Source of the DNA: Pomacea canaliculata
Taxonomy: Eukaryota; Mollusca; Gastropoda; Architaenioglossa; Ampullariidae
NCBI RefSeq assembly: GCF_003073045.1
Contig: NC_037596.1
Coordinates: 29,637,184-29,701,183 of the forward strand
Direction of reading: 5' to 3'
DNA length: 64,000 bases
How positions within the stretch are numbered: the first letter of the stretch is position 1; every line of letters starts with the position of its first letter. The translations under genes and the position numbers were made by a program. Of the stretch, positions 11,401-22,030 are shown one piece after another. A model generated the notes under the pieces. It saw only the letters and a list, made by a program, of their open reading frames with translations, was not told where the DNA came from and did not search any database.

Positions 11401-12653
11401 CTGTCATTAGTGGGTTTTATTTTGCTTTTTCTGTGCGTGAGTGTGTGTGTGTAATTTATCTGTCAACAAAAATAAAAACTCCTGGACCAGACACCTTTCT
11501 GATTCAATAGATGATATGTTTGACGAATCACGTTCTATCGGCTTGTGTACAGATCGCCCGGTTATCAGGATAACACGGAGTGATAATCAGGGTCAGCCAC
11601 TGTCCACCTTCACTGAGGTCATCAAGGGTCACAGTGTGACGTTTGTGTGTGACGCTGACAGCAACCCGCCTCCTGCTTCCATCACGTGGTCAGGGAAAGT
11701 AAACAGCACTACTGGGGAGCTACACATCATAGCAGCACAGCAGACGATACATGAAGGTATCTACACCTGTACCGTGATCACTGAAACAGTTGATGATCAT
11801 GATCGTCTGTCGACAACTCATCAACTTGGTTTTATCATTAAAGGTATTCTAAGGCATTTACACCCTCTCTCTCTCTCTCACACACACACACACAGATTAA
11901 CATTTTGTATTTTCTGCCAGGTTTGGAAACACCTTCAGATATTTCGCGAAACACGGTCATTTTCTCACTTTTTATTCTAAGCCTTATAACCAGGAACATT
12001 TTGCGTCTTTCGGCGACACTTATTCATGTACATCATGGGTTTAACAACATGACACAATGCTGAGGTAAGTGAAACAGCAATTAATCAAAGCAGAGATTAT
12101 TAATTACCCTTAGGTCACGTTAGATATATTTTTCTTTTATCGAACTTTTAAACTAATAGTTACTTATGTTTGCTAAATCTTTGTCTTTGCTGACCTTTCA
12201 AATAAATTACAGGAAGTGTAGTAAATACATTTTTAGATCATTAACTTTTATAACCAGCATACATAAACTATTTTTTCTGTAAGAACAATATATTGTATCT
12301 TCTCTGACATAAAGATTTATAGGAACCTATAGTATTTATTGAAATATTTCCTCGTGACCTGTAAAATATCTCTTTGCAAGCTATATCGGTTATTTATTTA
12401 ATTATTTTGTTTGTTCTTCAGGTAAAAAGAACGAGACATAAAGTGATTTCATCAGCGCAGCATTTTGTGCACGTGAAGTTTACATTGCCGGATGGTTAAA
12501 GAATTTGAGTGCATGAATAGACGAGAGGGTCAGTGAGTTGACCTTACGTCTAAGTTTGTTTTTTTTTTCAAGTGAACACCAGCATTATCTCTTCAGACTT
12601 TGATGACAAAGTCAACTGTGTGAACGATCACTTGTGTGACGTGCACGTGACAT
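5353..12653 (+). CDS. Gene 1: signal, SRCR x2, Ig x4 protein
   Basis: Multi-exon gene for a secreted or surface SRCR-Ig protein. Exons: 5353-5410 signal; 5935-6085 and 6588-6757 SRCR1; 7119-7260 and 7791-7933 SRCR2; 8605-8862 Ig-A1; 9189-9485 Ig-B1; 10978-11235 Ig-A2; 11553-11843 Ig-B2; possible 12573-12653. Phases agree at every junction: phase 1 between domains and phase 2 inside each SRCR domain. That gives about 589 codons to Ig-B2 and 616 with the last exon. Intron 1 is only 524 bp and lacks the LINE seen in genes 3, 5 and 6. Both Ig-A copies carry ETKAT where most copies have ETNAT, losing one N-glycosylation sequon. No membrane segment or certain stop was found, so the 3' end is open. 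Pattern recognition or adhesion is a family-level expectation, not shown here. Confidence 0.82.
5935..6757 (+). CDS. Gene 1 SRCR domain 1 (two exons)
   Basis: Exons 5935-6085 and 6588-6757. The first begins REVRLVNGT and contains LYNGTWRTLC and VVCRMLGFN. The second contains LRCTGEETSLEKC, TWC and ITC. Six cysteines and a split over two exons fit group A SRCR. The reading frame needs the donor AACAC|GTGTGT, giving a phase 2 junction; the two other nearby GT sites lead to stops. Confidence 0.85.
7119..7933 (+). CDS. Gene 1 SRCR domain 2 (two exons)
   Basis: Exons 7119-7260 and 7791-7933. The first contains VRLN, NNWTTVCVES and RVVCRQLGLPW; the second contains LSCLGNETSITEC, TACRDY and ITC. 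Six cysteines are present. The first exon is 9 nt longer than in gene 3 and 9 nt shorter than in gene 5, through in-frame indels before QV(Q/E)I. Confidence 0.85.
8605..8862 (+). CDS. Gene 1 Ig-A1 exon
   Basis: A 258-nt phase 1-1 exon encoding one Ig domain: LKCAS (first Cys), YTWPEN (core Trp) and RVRCEA (second Cys). The B-C loop reads SNNQSGVIK and the F-G loop SSDGEVVSSDR. AGWFPDG replaces the usual AGGFPDG. Confidence 0.85.
9189..9485 (+). CDS. Gene 1 Ig-B1 exon
   Basis: A 297-nt phase 1-1 exon, Ig (I-set-like): RPVIRI, VTFVCDADSNPPPASITW, YTCTVV. The F-G loop is TETDDDDDRLPLIASYQ with five consecutive Asp. Confidence 0.86.
10978..11235 (+). CDS. Gene 1 Ig-A2 exon
   Basis: A 258-nt phase 1-1 Ig exon. 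The B-C loop is SNELSDVIK; it has ATFKC instead of ATLKC and STVTREHNGRR instead of TRVTREHHGSR. It follows a 1.5-kb intron that contains no other recognisable exon. Confidence 0.85.
11553..11843 (+). CDS. Gene 1 Ig-B2 exon
   Basis: A 291-nt phase 1-1 exon, two codons shorter than most Ig-B exons because the F-G loop is reduced to TETVDDHDRLSTTHQ. It also has GHSVTF in place of GHNVTF, which removes a sequon. Confidence 0.85.
11975..12063 (+). other. Possible untranslated or terminal exon (tail block)
   Basis: Starts CCTTATAACCAGG after a CTAAG acceptor-like site and ends TGCTGAG|GTAAGT. Similar blocks lie at 13396-13480, 21310-21398, about 34953-35041 and about 53080-53135. The 5' splice site is kept, but the reading frame is not conserved. 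From Ig-B2 the frame would close after a few to about 20 codons, depending on the acceptor. Confidence 0.35.
12573..12653 (+). CDS. Gene 1 candidate post-Ig exon
   Basis: A long pyrimidine tract and CAAG acceptor precede 81 nt that stay open in the Ig-B2 phase and end T|GTAAGT (phase 1-1). The peptide begins VNTSIISSDFDD and contains two cysteines (VNC and HLC). A second possible phase 1-1 exon follows at 12768-12827 (LNSTSSCPITS...). Gene 2 has a deletion across this region and no clear match was found in genes 3 or 5, so conservation does not support it. Confidence 0.35.
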
Positions 12654-12850
12654 GTAAGTATCCAGACACTGGTTCTTCGCCTCTAAGTAGGTAAATGAGT
12701 TGTGGTTGACTGGGGAGGGTCTTTACCCTGTCTGTTTAAGGTTTAAGGTCTACTTCAACCTGTTCAGTGAATTCCACTTCCTCCTGCCCCATCACGTCCA
12801 TCCTGCACAAATTCCTTACCACAAAAAGTAAATGTAGCAGAAACTAAAGG

Positions 12851-13390
12851 TTAGGTTCTATCTCGCACTTGCTTTGTTAAGATGTGATAACACACATTTA
12901 TAAAACTTATTCTTAATGTTCGAAACCATACAGCCACACGCACGGAAATATGACCGAGAGAGAGAAAAGAGTAGTGCAGACCCAGGCGACTCTTCTTCTG
13001 TTTGAGAACAAAAAAATTCAGATGTGACAAATACTGAAAACAAGAAATCTTTTGTAAAGGGAAAATGATTTGTTCAGATTTTAAGATAACATTAGAACAG
13101 TTCAAATATGATTTTGTTGAAAGTCCAGATGTTAAAACAAAGCCATTTCCTTTAAAGAAAATTTCATGAACATTTATTTTTTTATCATCACATTGGCCAT
13201 ACCATAGATTGAACCTTGTTTTTATTTTGATGCCTACAAACACAACACAAATAATATTCTAGAAACTGACTGTTTAATCAACATCCACAACAAACAAAGA
13301 CAAAAACCAAAACAACATACAAAATCAGCTATATATTTGTATACAATCATCAACTAAAATAATACACATGAATGTTTCAGTTCTTGTTAC
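12851..13390. other. Non-coding gene 1 3' flank
   Basis: A 130-codon open frame on the minus strand (12851-13243) resembles no known domain. The part shared with gene 2 (21600-21720) contains indels that break the frame. Nothing else was recognised. Confidence 0.45.
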
Positions 13391-13395
13391 TCCAG

Positions 13396-13480
13396 GCCTT
13401 ATAACCAGAAACCTTTGGAGTTTTTAAGCCGTCCTTGCCTTAAGTGAAGCCTGGGTTGTGAGGACAGGAATACATCTGAG
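13396..13480 (+). other. Second tail block in gene 1 unit
   Basis: Resembles 11975-12063: GCCTTATAACCAG at its start and ATCTGAG|GTAAGT at its end. Two such blocks 1.4 kb apart in one unit suggest an internal duplication. Confidence 0.35.
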
Positions 13481-14037
13481 GTAAGTTAATTAGCAGTTAG
13501 TAATCACAGTACAGACTACTGTAGGCATGAATCCTCGTTTGCTTAGAATTGTCCCTAAGGTCACGTGTGATATACAAATTTAATTTATTTCTTCTGTGTA
13601 GTTGTAAACTGATTTATAGAACACTTTCAAAGTAGTGTCAACTTAAACGCTGATTTATTTAGTGTACTAATATAAATCCAAAACAGTGTAAATTTTGGTG
13701 TGTAATTTATACTTCTATCATGATAACGCTTCTTTTTGTTAACGTTTTTTTAATATATTTTGATAGTAGTATTCGGCCGTATGCTTATCTCCGGAAAATA
13801 GAAATCCTGAAATAGTAACAGGTACATATTTGTTCTGATTAGCAGAGTCAAAAAATAAGACAAGGCACGAATAGAATAGTGCCTAATCACATGTACCCTC
13901 ACCTCAGAGTTATCATATCAATGTTTTGGGGTAGTGGTGTAAATTGTTTATGAAAGATTATGTTTTTTTGTATGGCTGAACAGCATTGTGTTTTTCTTTG
14001 CAGCTTACTGAGCTCACATCCACACGTCTAGTTCGAA

Positions 14038-14070
14038 ACTACTACTACTACTGCTACTACTACTATTATT

Positions 14071-14101
<31 letters not shown>
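14038..14101. repeat. Compound trinucleotide microsatellite
   Basis: (CTA)n followed by (TTG)n. The minus-strand open frame across it is low complexity. The flank at about 14102-14480 recurs at 23153-23690. Confidence 0.85.
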
Positions 14102-14480
14102 CACTATATTCAAGTACACTGAAGAGATAGGAGTCAGTAATAAACGAACATAGTTCCCCATTCTTATCCACTAATTGATACACTGAGTAAAGTAACATTA
14201 AATGTAACATGCAGTGTACATTCACAACCTTATACCTTGATTTAATAAGAGATGTGTTATGGGTAAAACTGCTGCAGTCAACGGTCTTAAAATGTAAATA
14301 AAGGTTCTTATACAACCTCTTATTATTGAAACGACAGTGACATCTACTCTTATTATTATAAATGCTTTAGCTTAGCTACTGCAACTGTTTTTGAACAGTT
14401 GACATGAAATATAGATGACTTACTATGTTTTAATGTCTAACAAATCTGTGAGAAACAAACGAAAGTATATTTAGAAAAAA
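14102..14480. repeat. Intergenic repeat shared by gene 1 and gene 2 3' flanks
   Basis: GCACTATATTCAAGTACACTGAAGAGATAG... recurs at 23153-23690, where a 164-bp insertion interrupts it. No coding potential was seen. Confidence 0.7.
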
Positions 14481-14879
14481 TAAATTTATCATTACTGACT
14501 TACAGTTTTGACTTCATCTTCTATTTAACAAATCTAACATAAATGCAGGGGAGGTAATACACAAGTAAGCGGAACTCTTCCCTACGTATTTGTGATTATA
14601 ATAACTAGCAGTTATCTCCGCTAATCCATTATTAAGATGTACCATACATACACTCTGAATGTGAAAGGTCTGCAGGGCTCTACACAAAATAACACAAACA
14701 AACACATAAACAACAATAACTGGGATTTCCACACACAGCCTGTATTATTATTATTAGTAGGACAGGTAAAACAAGTCTTTCAACCACAACGAATTTGCCG
14801 ACTTTTAGCGGCCTCATGACAGTTCCCACGATGAAAGTACTGACCAAGACCCAGTGTTAAAGGTCAAACCCTGACCGAG

Positions 14880-15390
14880 CAGGTGAGGGACTCAGTGAGA
14901 CGATGAGCGCCTGTACATGTATAAGACCAGAGAAATGACTGGCAGACCATAAACGTGATGCCCAATAAGAAGGATTAACAGGGACCACGCTCCTGATTAT
15001 CAAATTCCAGTGAATAAAAACTTGAAAGAATGACACTCGTAGAGCTGTCTGTAGGAGGTTACCATGGTACAACTGTTAGTTTTATTAGAACTCAACATGC
15101 AGCTCATCAATCGTTCAAAGGTTATGGTAGAACAAGAAATACTTTTCAATAATAGCAACACCCGAACTGATATTTTACAATAATCTAAGACTGGAGTATT
15201 TGCTGTCGTAGATTTATCGGAGATAAATAAAAGCCACTCGCAATCTTCACAATATTTTGTATTGTGGACTCTCATTCCTCCCTTGGTATACGGCGATGTA
15301 ATTTCTTACTCAAATAATGATCGTTCCACCCCGTGGTGGTGTCGAACAGGTACTCAGGTCAATGTTACTAGTTAACTTTGTACGATAGAG
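14880..15390. repeat. Third copy of 5'-flank repeat
   Basis: Matches 1021-1470 and 3919-4370 (AGAGAAATGACTGGCAGAC... to GGTACTCAGGTCAATG). It is not followed by a signal exon and is an isolated copy of the upstream region between genes 1 and 2. Confidence 0.7.
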
Positions 15391-15399
15391 ATGGTAGGT

Positions 15400-16350
15400 C
15401 CATGTGAGCATTTTAGCTTGAAACGTTTCTTCATAATTCATTCTACAGAACATTTTGCTTCCGGCTTAATGCGCATTGACATTAGCAATGAGCTTAACAT
15501 TATCTTTAAACACACACATGCACACATCTTACATGTGTATCCAGTATGGTGCCTACACAAAAAGCAAGTTGCCTGTAAATGCTTAAAGACATTGTGATCA
15601 TTGCACAAAATAAATGTTATTACACATCAGTTAAGTTTTCATTACATGCTGTACATTTCTAGTTTGAAAACCACGTGAGGATTAGTGTTGGATAAAATGG
15701 AACTTAAAGCTAAAATCTGAAGGGATTAGTTGCAAGGATTCTCGCGCACTGGCAGTTTCGAAATTTTATAGCCGGAACTGTTGGTGTTCCTAAAATTTTT
15801 TAAGCAGATATTTCATACAGTTATCGCTGGGACAATCATTTTTTACACACGACTTATGTCGTTTACTAGACAAAAGCGATTAACTCGGGGATGGACGTTT
15901 CCGCAGTTTGGGGACGACGTACTATGACGACCGTAAGTTTAAAAAAAAAACAAAACAACTATTCAGATCGTATTAACACTTTTGCAGGAACATGTTGACA
16001 CTTTGTGTGTGAACATTGCACAACTTTGTGAAGTGAAAAGTCTCAGTGCACCCCGAGTGTTTAAATCTTCGTAATGGAAAAAGAATTCATGTCAAACGTG
16101 ACTCACCCTCCACTGGACATTGTTTTTCTTCGGTGATGACGCAGTTCCCACCTTGAAACACACAAATCATGTAAACAAAAGCACAAAAAGCCAATATTAA
16201 TACATGTATCAGTTATTATCATTCATTAATACAATTTCAGGTTTAACCAAGAAAAAATGAAGATGTTGTAAGCAATCCAACTCCGAGTGTATGCCAGAGG
16301 CGAACTTTTGTCACAAGCTCATATACATCAAGAGGAATAAAGGTACTATA
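15400..16350. repeat. Intergenic repeat, no gene
   Basis: Paralogous to about 56450-57380 (shared GTGAAGTGAAAAGTCTCA and TTAACTCGGGGAT segments) and in part to 24320-25050. Frames are broken and no conserved protein is seen. Confidence 0.6.
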
Positions 16351-16375
16351 AAATTTAATTAGATCTTTATACATG

Positions 16376-17108
16376 AACACATAAAGCGGTTATACCAAAT
16401 AAGAGAAACTCTGTCAGGCAGGAACATCAACCCAAACAAGCAAGTGAAAGATAAAGACGGCAAGACCATAACAAACGAAGCAGGACAAAGAGACCGCTGG
16501 ATGAAACACTTCGAAGAGATCCTGAACAGACCTCGTCCACTGTCTTTACCTGACATGCCAGCGCCACTGAGGGACCCCAAGTCAATACCAGCCCTAGCAC
16601 TAAGACAGAAGTCATCAAAGCTATGAAAACATGAAAGGTGGCAAAGCAGTAGGCCCGGATGGTGTAGCACAACAAGCATTAAAGGCAGATCCAGAAACAA
16701 CGGCAAAACGTTTATAGCGCCTCCTACACGAGGTCTGGGAACAAGAATTAGTACTAACAGACTTTATGCTGGTTAAGTTACCAAAGAAAGGAGACTTCTC
16801 CCACTGCAACAACTGACAGGGGATCATGCTGCTGCCCATCATTAGCAAAGTTTTGACATGGGTAGAACTAGAGAGAGGGATGAAGGAACTGGACAAGAGA
16901 CTGAGACCAGAAGAAGCAGGGTTTCACCAGGAAAGGTCATGCACTGACCTCATTGCCACTATCTGTATCGTCATTGAGCAGTCTATTGAGTGGCAGTCCT
17001 CACTTTATGTAACTTTAGTGGACTTTAAAAAGGCATTTGACCGTGTAGACAGACAAATCACCTGGATGCTGATAATCCACTCTGGAATTCAACCCCATGC
17101 TTCTCTAT
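16376..17108 (+). mobile_element. LINE-A reverse-transcriptase fragment
   Basis: Remains of a non-LTR retrotransposon ORF2. KDKDGKTITNEAGQRDRW and HFEEILNRP precede MKGGKAVGPDGV, then PIISKVL, AGFHQERSCTD and LYVTLVDFKKAFDRVDR (RT finger and first palm block). Internal stops and a frameshift break it, and the palm YxDD block is absent. The second half recurs at 41434-41690. The clade is probably CR1/RTE-like but was not resolved. Confidence 0.8.
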
Positions 17109-17239
17109 GAGTAACAAGGAATAAACATAAAAATCGGGATGATCTTTTAAAGAAAAGCGTAACTAATGTTTGAAAGTATAGTGATTTTACAAGAGGAAGA
17201 CAACCAGGAAAGTAGCAATAATCGGAAAGGGAGGGAAAG

Positions 17240-17900
17240 GTATAAAAACGGACAAGCATTGTGGGAAATGGTCTATGAGTTCCGTTATTTCGATGACTTT
17301 AACTAAAACTCATGTGTCCATATGCTGCTTTGATCAAACGATGGTTGTCAAAGAGCAAAATTTCTAGCTGTCACTGAAGAGAAGTTCAAAGAAATAGCCA
17401 TGAATTAAAACACAGCACAGACAGTTTACACTTGATGCAAGAGCTATTGGGTAGCCATTACAGACAATGAAAGTAAGAAGTAACACCGATCTGTTTCCTA
17501 GTTCTAAACACCTGAATTATAACAGGCAGAAACATTTGACAGTTTCTAAAATCTTTTGTCACCACAAATATTATGTGTAGCTGCATGCAGGACAAACAGA
17601 TTGAGGCCGTTAATGGTTTATTCGGTTGTGTGATTTCTGAGTGTGAAGTCTATGTCATCAGGAAGGAAGAGGCGTGAGCATCGCTTGTGTCCACACTGAC
17701 AACAACGACAGTATTATCGACACGTCAGTGCTTCTTCCTGCTAACGAAGCTTGACTTTACGGCTGAAAGTTGCGATAAATACAAAAGCTTTTTCCGAAAA
17801 TTCCGCCATAAGCTCCTGAGATTATTAGCTATCAGAATCGTTTACAGTAAAGTCAACAACACAGAGCAAATAATCTAGTTGGGACAAATGTTGGTGCAAC
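17240..17900 (-). mobile_element. LINE-C 3'-end fragment, inverted
   Basis: Reverse complement of the LINE C-terminal segments at 38.8-39.5 and 58.6-59.25 kb. Shared stretches include GGACAAGCATTGTGGGAAAT and ATGTGTAGCTGCATGCAGGA. The coding frame is decayed. Confidence 0.65.
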
Positions 17901-19500
17901 GAAAAGTCTACAATAGACAAAAGGCATTTTAATTTACATCCTCATGATCCCCTTGTAAGCCAGACTTGTAGTTTTATTGTATTATTTTTTGTGTGTCTTG
18001 AACGGACCCCTTTGATCCTCAATTCGTACTATCTAGATTCTGCTTAAAAACAAACATAATTAAAGAAAAGGAAAACTTCCATACCAAAATAACAAACACT
18101 GAAAGGAAACTCCTTAAACACACAGAAGTAAAACATAAAAGTGAGGTAGGAAAAGATAAATAATACAGAAAAGCATATACATTGACTCTCTACACATTTC
18201 ACAAACACTTGCAAGAGATAAATATCAGGCAGTTCAACATAAATTCGACCACGATGACCTCACAAATTGTAATAACAACTGAAGTCTTGCTGTAATATTA
18301 AGAATACAGTCGGTCTCAGCAACACACTGAGAAATAGAGATTAACTGTCCGCATTCCTAGCAAATGAAGCTCTTGACATAACATAAGCTAACACACATAA
18401 AGAGCGAAGAGAGATTACAGTGGTCACTAAACGAATTAACAACATGTCCATCAACAGTTTTACTGTCTCTCGTGTTAAAGATATTTCCTAGAGTTCATTG
18501 TCTATGTTTCACTATGTAAATGATTCCACTCGGACTGTAACAACATCCTAAAGAAGCTTAGAATGACGTAACATGACATCACATGGCATAATAGCGTCAT
18601 GCACACGTCATCCAGAGTTCATTGCGTCAGTGTCTGATATTCCTGCGAGCATGTACTGCAGTAGCAGTCTTAGTAGCATGAACTTCGTGTGCTACAAACG
18701 CAAGTAGATAAAATTCTCCATTTTATTTCTTAAAAATATTATATATGCCTGTATAATATAATTGCTAGTCTGCACAAAATTTTTTCTTATATTTTGGTAA
18801 ATTAAGAGAACTGAACCCCACTCAACGTTTCTTCCTTCTAAATAAATAAACTATTCGTATTCCTTAGACAACTTGTGTGTAGGACTGTCGTCAGATGTGT
18901 CAGATATGTGTATGAGACAATACAGTTTCTTTTTTCTTGCTGACAATCAGAGTACGAGGATGACTTACATGCCACAAAATCACCAACGAATAGTATATTA
19001 TATAGATGGATCGAAATCCACAGACCTTTTGTACTCAATTATGGTTGCTTCTAATTTCTTATCTATGCTTAACAAATATTCGTTACAATAGCTGTACGAA
19101 GTTTTCTTCTGTCGGCTACTTTTAGCAGCAACCCACCAGAATTTGCAAGTTTTCGTGCATGATATGACTACATGTACAAGTACACACGAGCCGCTAAACG
19201 AATCTGTGCAAATATTTCTGTAAAACCCTATCTCCTTTTATTTCGGACAAACTAATCATTAATCAACATTGCAAGTAAACTTAAGATTTGTAAACATTTA
19301 CACCTGTCATGATTAATGCCGAGCAGTTTTAAAAGCTCCTAATTTTTTTTCTCGGGAAGTTTACAACCAGGTCGCTGGGGATTTCAAGTACACTAAAGTA
19401 CACTGATACATATTTTTTTTAAAAATGTGTGCTGCTACAAAGGCCTTAGAATATATATGATAGACGCAATGCACATGTAGTGGCTTCATACGTCCATTAA
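17901..19500. repeat. Intergenic block duplicated at 42.5-44.35 kb
   Basis: Collinear with 42471-44345 apart from an indel of about 350 bp (43206-43557). Part is also related to 37.1-37.9 kb, and 18959-19215 recurs at about 59520-59800. No gene was recognised. Confidence 0.7.
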
Positions 19501-19741
19501 ACGGATCTTTAAAAAGCTTAATTGACAGCGAATGACCAAATTTTACGATAAAGATTTAGTACATTTATGTTGTGTTGAAATGTTTTAGTGTCTGCATGTG
19601 AGCCAACACATGAATGCATAGGTAATGTTGACAAATTAACTATTAACACGCCAAATTATGATCACAAAAATATAGGGGTATAATTATTCAAAAATATCTT
19701 TTTCCCATTAATTACTTCCTTGTTAATTGACTTTAAGCATC

Positions 19742-19827
19742 CACACTGCGGTCTGTGCTCAGTGTCAGCTTTCCAGCCAGACTCTCCTCACATCCTCGTC
19801 TTCCTGCAAGACATCGCAGCTAACATC
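19742..19827 (+). promoter_or_regulatory. Gene 2 leader; shortened promoter region
   Basis: The 86-bp leader matches the other copies exactly. Upstream homology to gene 5 resumes only at about 19505 (ATCTTTAAA...), so the CCAAT/CAGCTGGG segment present in genes 1, 3, 5 and 6 is missing here. Confidence 0.6.
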
Positions 19828-21162
19828 ATGATGCGCTCAGTCCTCAGTGTCTGTGTGATGTTTACTCTTCTACTACAAGGTTTGAGTAAGTACTCAATTA
19901 CACTTTGTCTTAATATCGTTATGCTATGATGCTGTAAGAAGTCCATGCCAGCCCCTGTAGTACTCGTGTGATGACCGACCTTTACAGCATCAGTAAAGTC
20001 AGCGGCATGACTGTAGTATCACTTACTGGGTTTTTTGTCGTCACTTCATACAAGAATGTTAAGGTTAAGTTAAAGTCACACCTGATATGATTTTAGGAAC
20101 CTAGCATAAATGAATGGTAAAGATTGTTTATCTTTAATAAAGAAAATATATCACTGTTTACAAATAAACTAATAGCTTTCACTTTTAATGCAGTGAAATG
20201 CAGAAAGGATGGACCATTGCAAAATTTAGCTCTACTGAAGAGGCCTTTGTTCATTTAAAAATATTTAGTTACGAGATAGAGATTTAATTCAGGTTTTGCT
20301 TACGAACATGTTGTAGGGACCATACAGACATGAAGTAGTTGGCAAGACATTTCTGCTGAGGTAGATTAATTTTAACTTTAATGTCGCTAACAATTTCAAG
20401 TCTTTTTTACAGCGCCTGTCCACATTCGTACAAAAAGTAGAAGATATCCGTTAAAGGAGGACTCAAATGCTACTTTAAAGTGTGAGAGCAATGAGCGGTC
20501 TGGTGTAATAAAGTACACGTGGCCAGAAAATGCAGGTGGGTTCCCTGATGGCAGTAGCCTGATCATCACTAGAGTGACCAGGGAACATCATGGAAGCCGA
20601 GTGAGGTGTGAGGCGATGTACAGTGATGGTGAAGTTGTCTCTAGTGACACACTGCAATTACAGGTTTACTGTGAGTATTGGGATCAAACGACAATGAATG
20701 CGCGCGTGTGTGTATAGACGTGTACTGGCATGAAGTGTCAATACAAATAGTTACTTCTGGTTAAATGTAAATGTAAATAAATATATAAAGTCGAGCCTAA
20801 GACACCTTAGTCTTATTGTAAGGATGATATGTGCGACGAATGACGTGCTATCGGCTTGTTTACAGATCGCCCGGTTATCAGGATAACACGGAGTGACAAT
20901 CAGGGTCAGCCACTGTCCACCTACTCTGAGGTCATCAAGGGTCACAATGTGACGTTTGTGTGTGACGCTGACAGCAACCCGCCTCCTGCTTCCATCACGT
21001 GGTCAAGGAAAGTGAGCAGCACTACTGGGGAGTTACACATCTTAGCAGCACAGCAGACGACACACGAAGATATTTACACCTGTACCGTGGTCACTGAGAC
21101 AGATGATAACGATGATCGTCTACCACTAAGGGCATCTTACCAGCTTGCTTTTGTCATTAAAG
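19828..21162 (+). CDS. Gene 2: signal plus one Ig-A/Ig-B pair
   Basis: Short family member with exons 19828-19885 (signal), 20413-20670 (Ig-A) and 20866-21162 (Ig-B), about 204 codons. The intron after the signal exon is only 527 bp and holds no SRCR exon. Because signal and Ig-A junctions are both phase 1, direct joining stays in frame and gives QGL-TPVHIRTKSRRYPL. The Ig-A start differs from others (KEDSNAT for MEETNAT, KCES for KCAS). All Ig cysteines and the core Trp are present. It could be a two-Ig secreted form or a gene shortened by deletion. The 3' end is unknown; a tail block lies at 21310-21398. Confidence 0.8.
20413..20670 (+). CDS. Gene 2 Ig-A exon
   Basis: 258 nt, phase 1-1. 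The B-C loop is SNERSGVIK and the F-G loop YSDGEVVSSDT. The acceptor is TTTTTTACAG. Confidence 0.85.
20866..21162 (+). CDS. Gene 2 Ig-B exon
   Basis: 297 nt, phase 1-1. The F-G loop is TETDDNDDRLPLRASYQ. WSRKV replaces WSGKV, and THEDIYTC replaces the usual Gly before the F strand. Confidence 0.85.
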
Positions 21163-21309
21163 GTATTTTGAGGGATACCGCTCTATCTATCCCCACTCAC
21201 CAACCCACCCACCCCATTCACCCACACACATTAAAATTGTGCATTTTTTGCCAGGTTCTGAAAACGCATTCAGGTATAGTGCAAAACACGGTCATTTTCT
21301 CGCTTTTAT

Positions 21310-21398
21310 TCTAAGCCTTATATCCAGGAACATTTTGCGTCTTTCAGCAAGACTTCTTCATGTACATCTTAGGTTTAACAACATGACACAATGCTGAG
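21310..21398 (+). other. Gene 2 tail block
   Basis: Close copy of 11975-12063, ending TGCTGAG|GTAAGT. With acceptor CCAG at its start, an Ig-B read-through would add about 19 residues and stop, as in gene 1. An untranslated exon is equally possible. Confidence 0.35.
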
Positions 21399-22030
21399 GT
21401 AAGTGAAACAGCAGTATCAATCAAAGCAGAGATTATTAATTACCCTAAGGTCACGTTAATATTGATAGAGATATTCCGTCTTGACCTGTAAAAAATCTTT
21501 TTGTGTATTTTTGTTTGGTTCTTCTTTATCCTGCCCCGTCACGTTCATCCTACACTACTACGTCTCAAGCATGTTGAAGAACATATAAGTACCAGAAGTT
21601 CAAGGTTAGGTTCCATCTTGCACTTGCTTTGTCAAGATGTGATAACACATATTTATAAAACTTATTCTTAATGTTTGAAACCATACAGGCTCACACATGG
21701 AAATATGACCGAGAGAGAGAAAATCACAGTGCAGAGATTACAACGTGCGTTTAATGTGGACACTCCCTGTGTTTTTGCAAGCACAAGTACAGACTACAAC
21801 TGATTTGAGTGAGGTGACTGAGGAGGAAATAAAGATTGTAGAGTACAAGGAGTCTGTGTGCTATGTAATGTTAAGAAATGAGCAATTAAATTATCTCATA
21901 ATGAGAAAGATAATATTTTGTCATGTTTAAAAGATCTCACACATTAATCTGACACCAGCTCAGAAGATTCCGAGCCTTCTCTGAAATCAATGACACATTC
22001 TGGATAGAGAAATGCAGAAATAAAAGCCAT

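Noticed and set aside
12851-13243. 130-codon minus-strand frame
   Set aside because: No domain is recognisable, composition is AT-rich, and the related gene 2 flank has frame-breaking indels.
14028-14315. Minus-strand frame with long Val/Thr runs
   Set aside because: It is produced by the trinucleotide microsatellite at 14038-14101.
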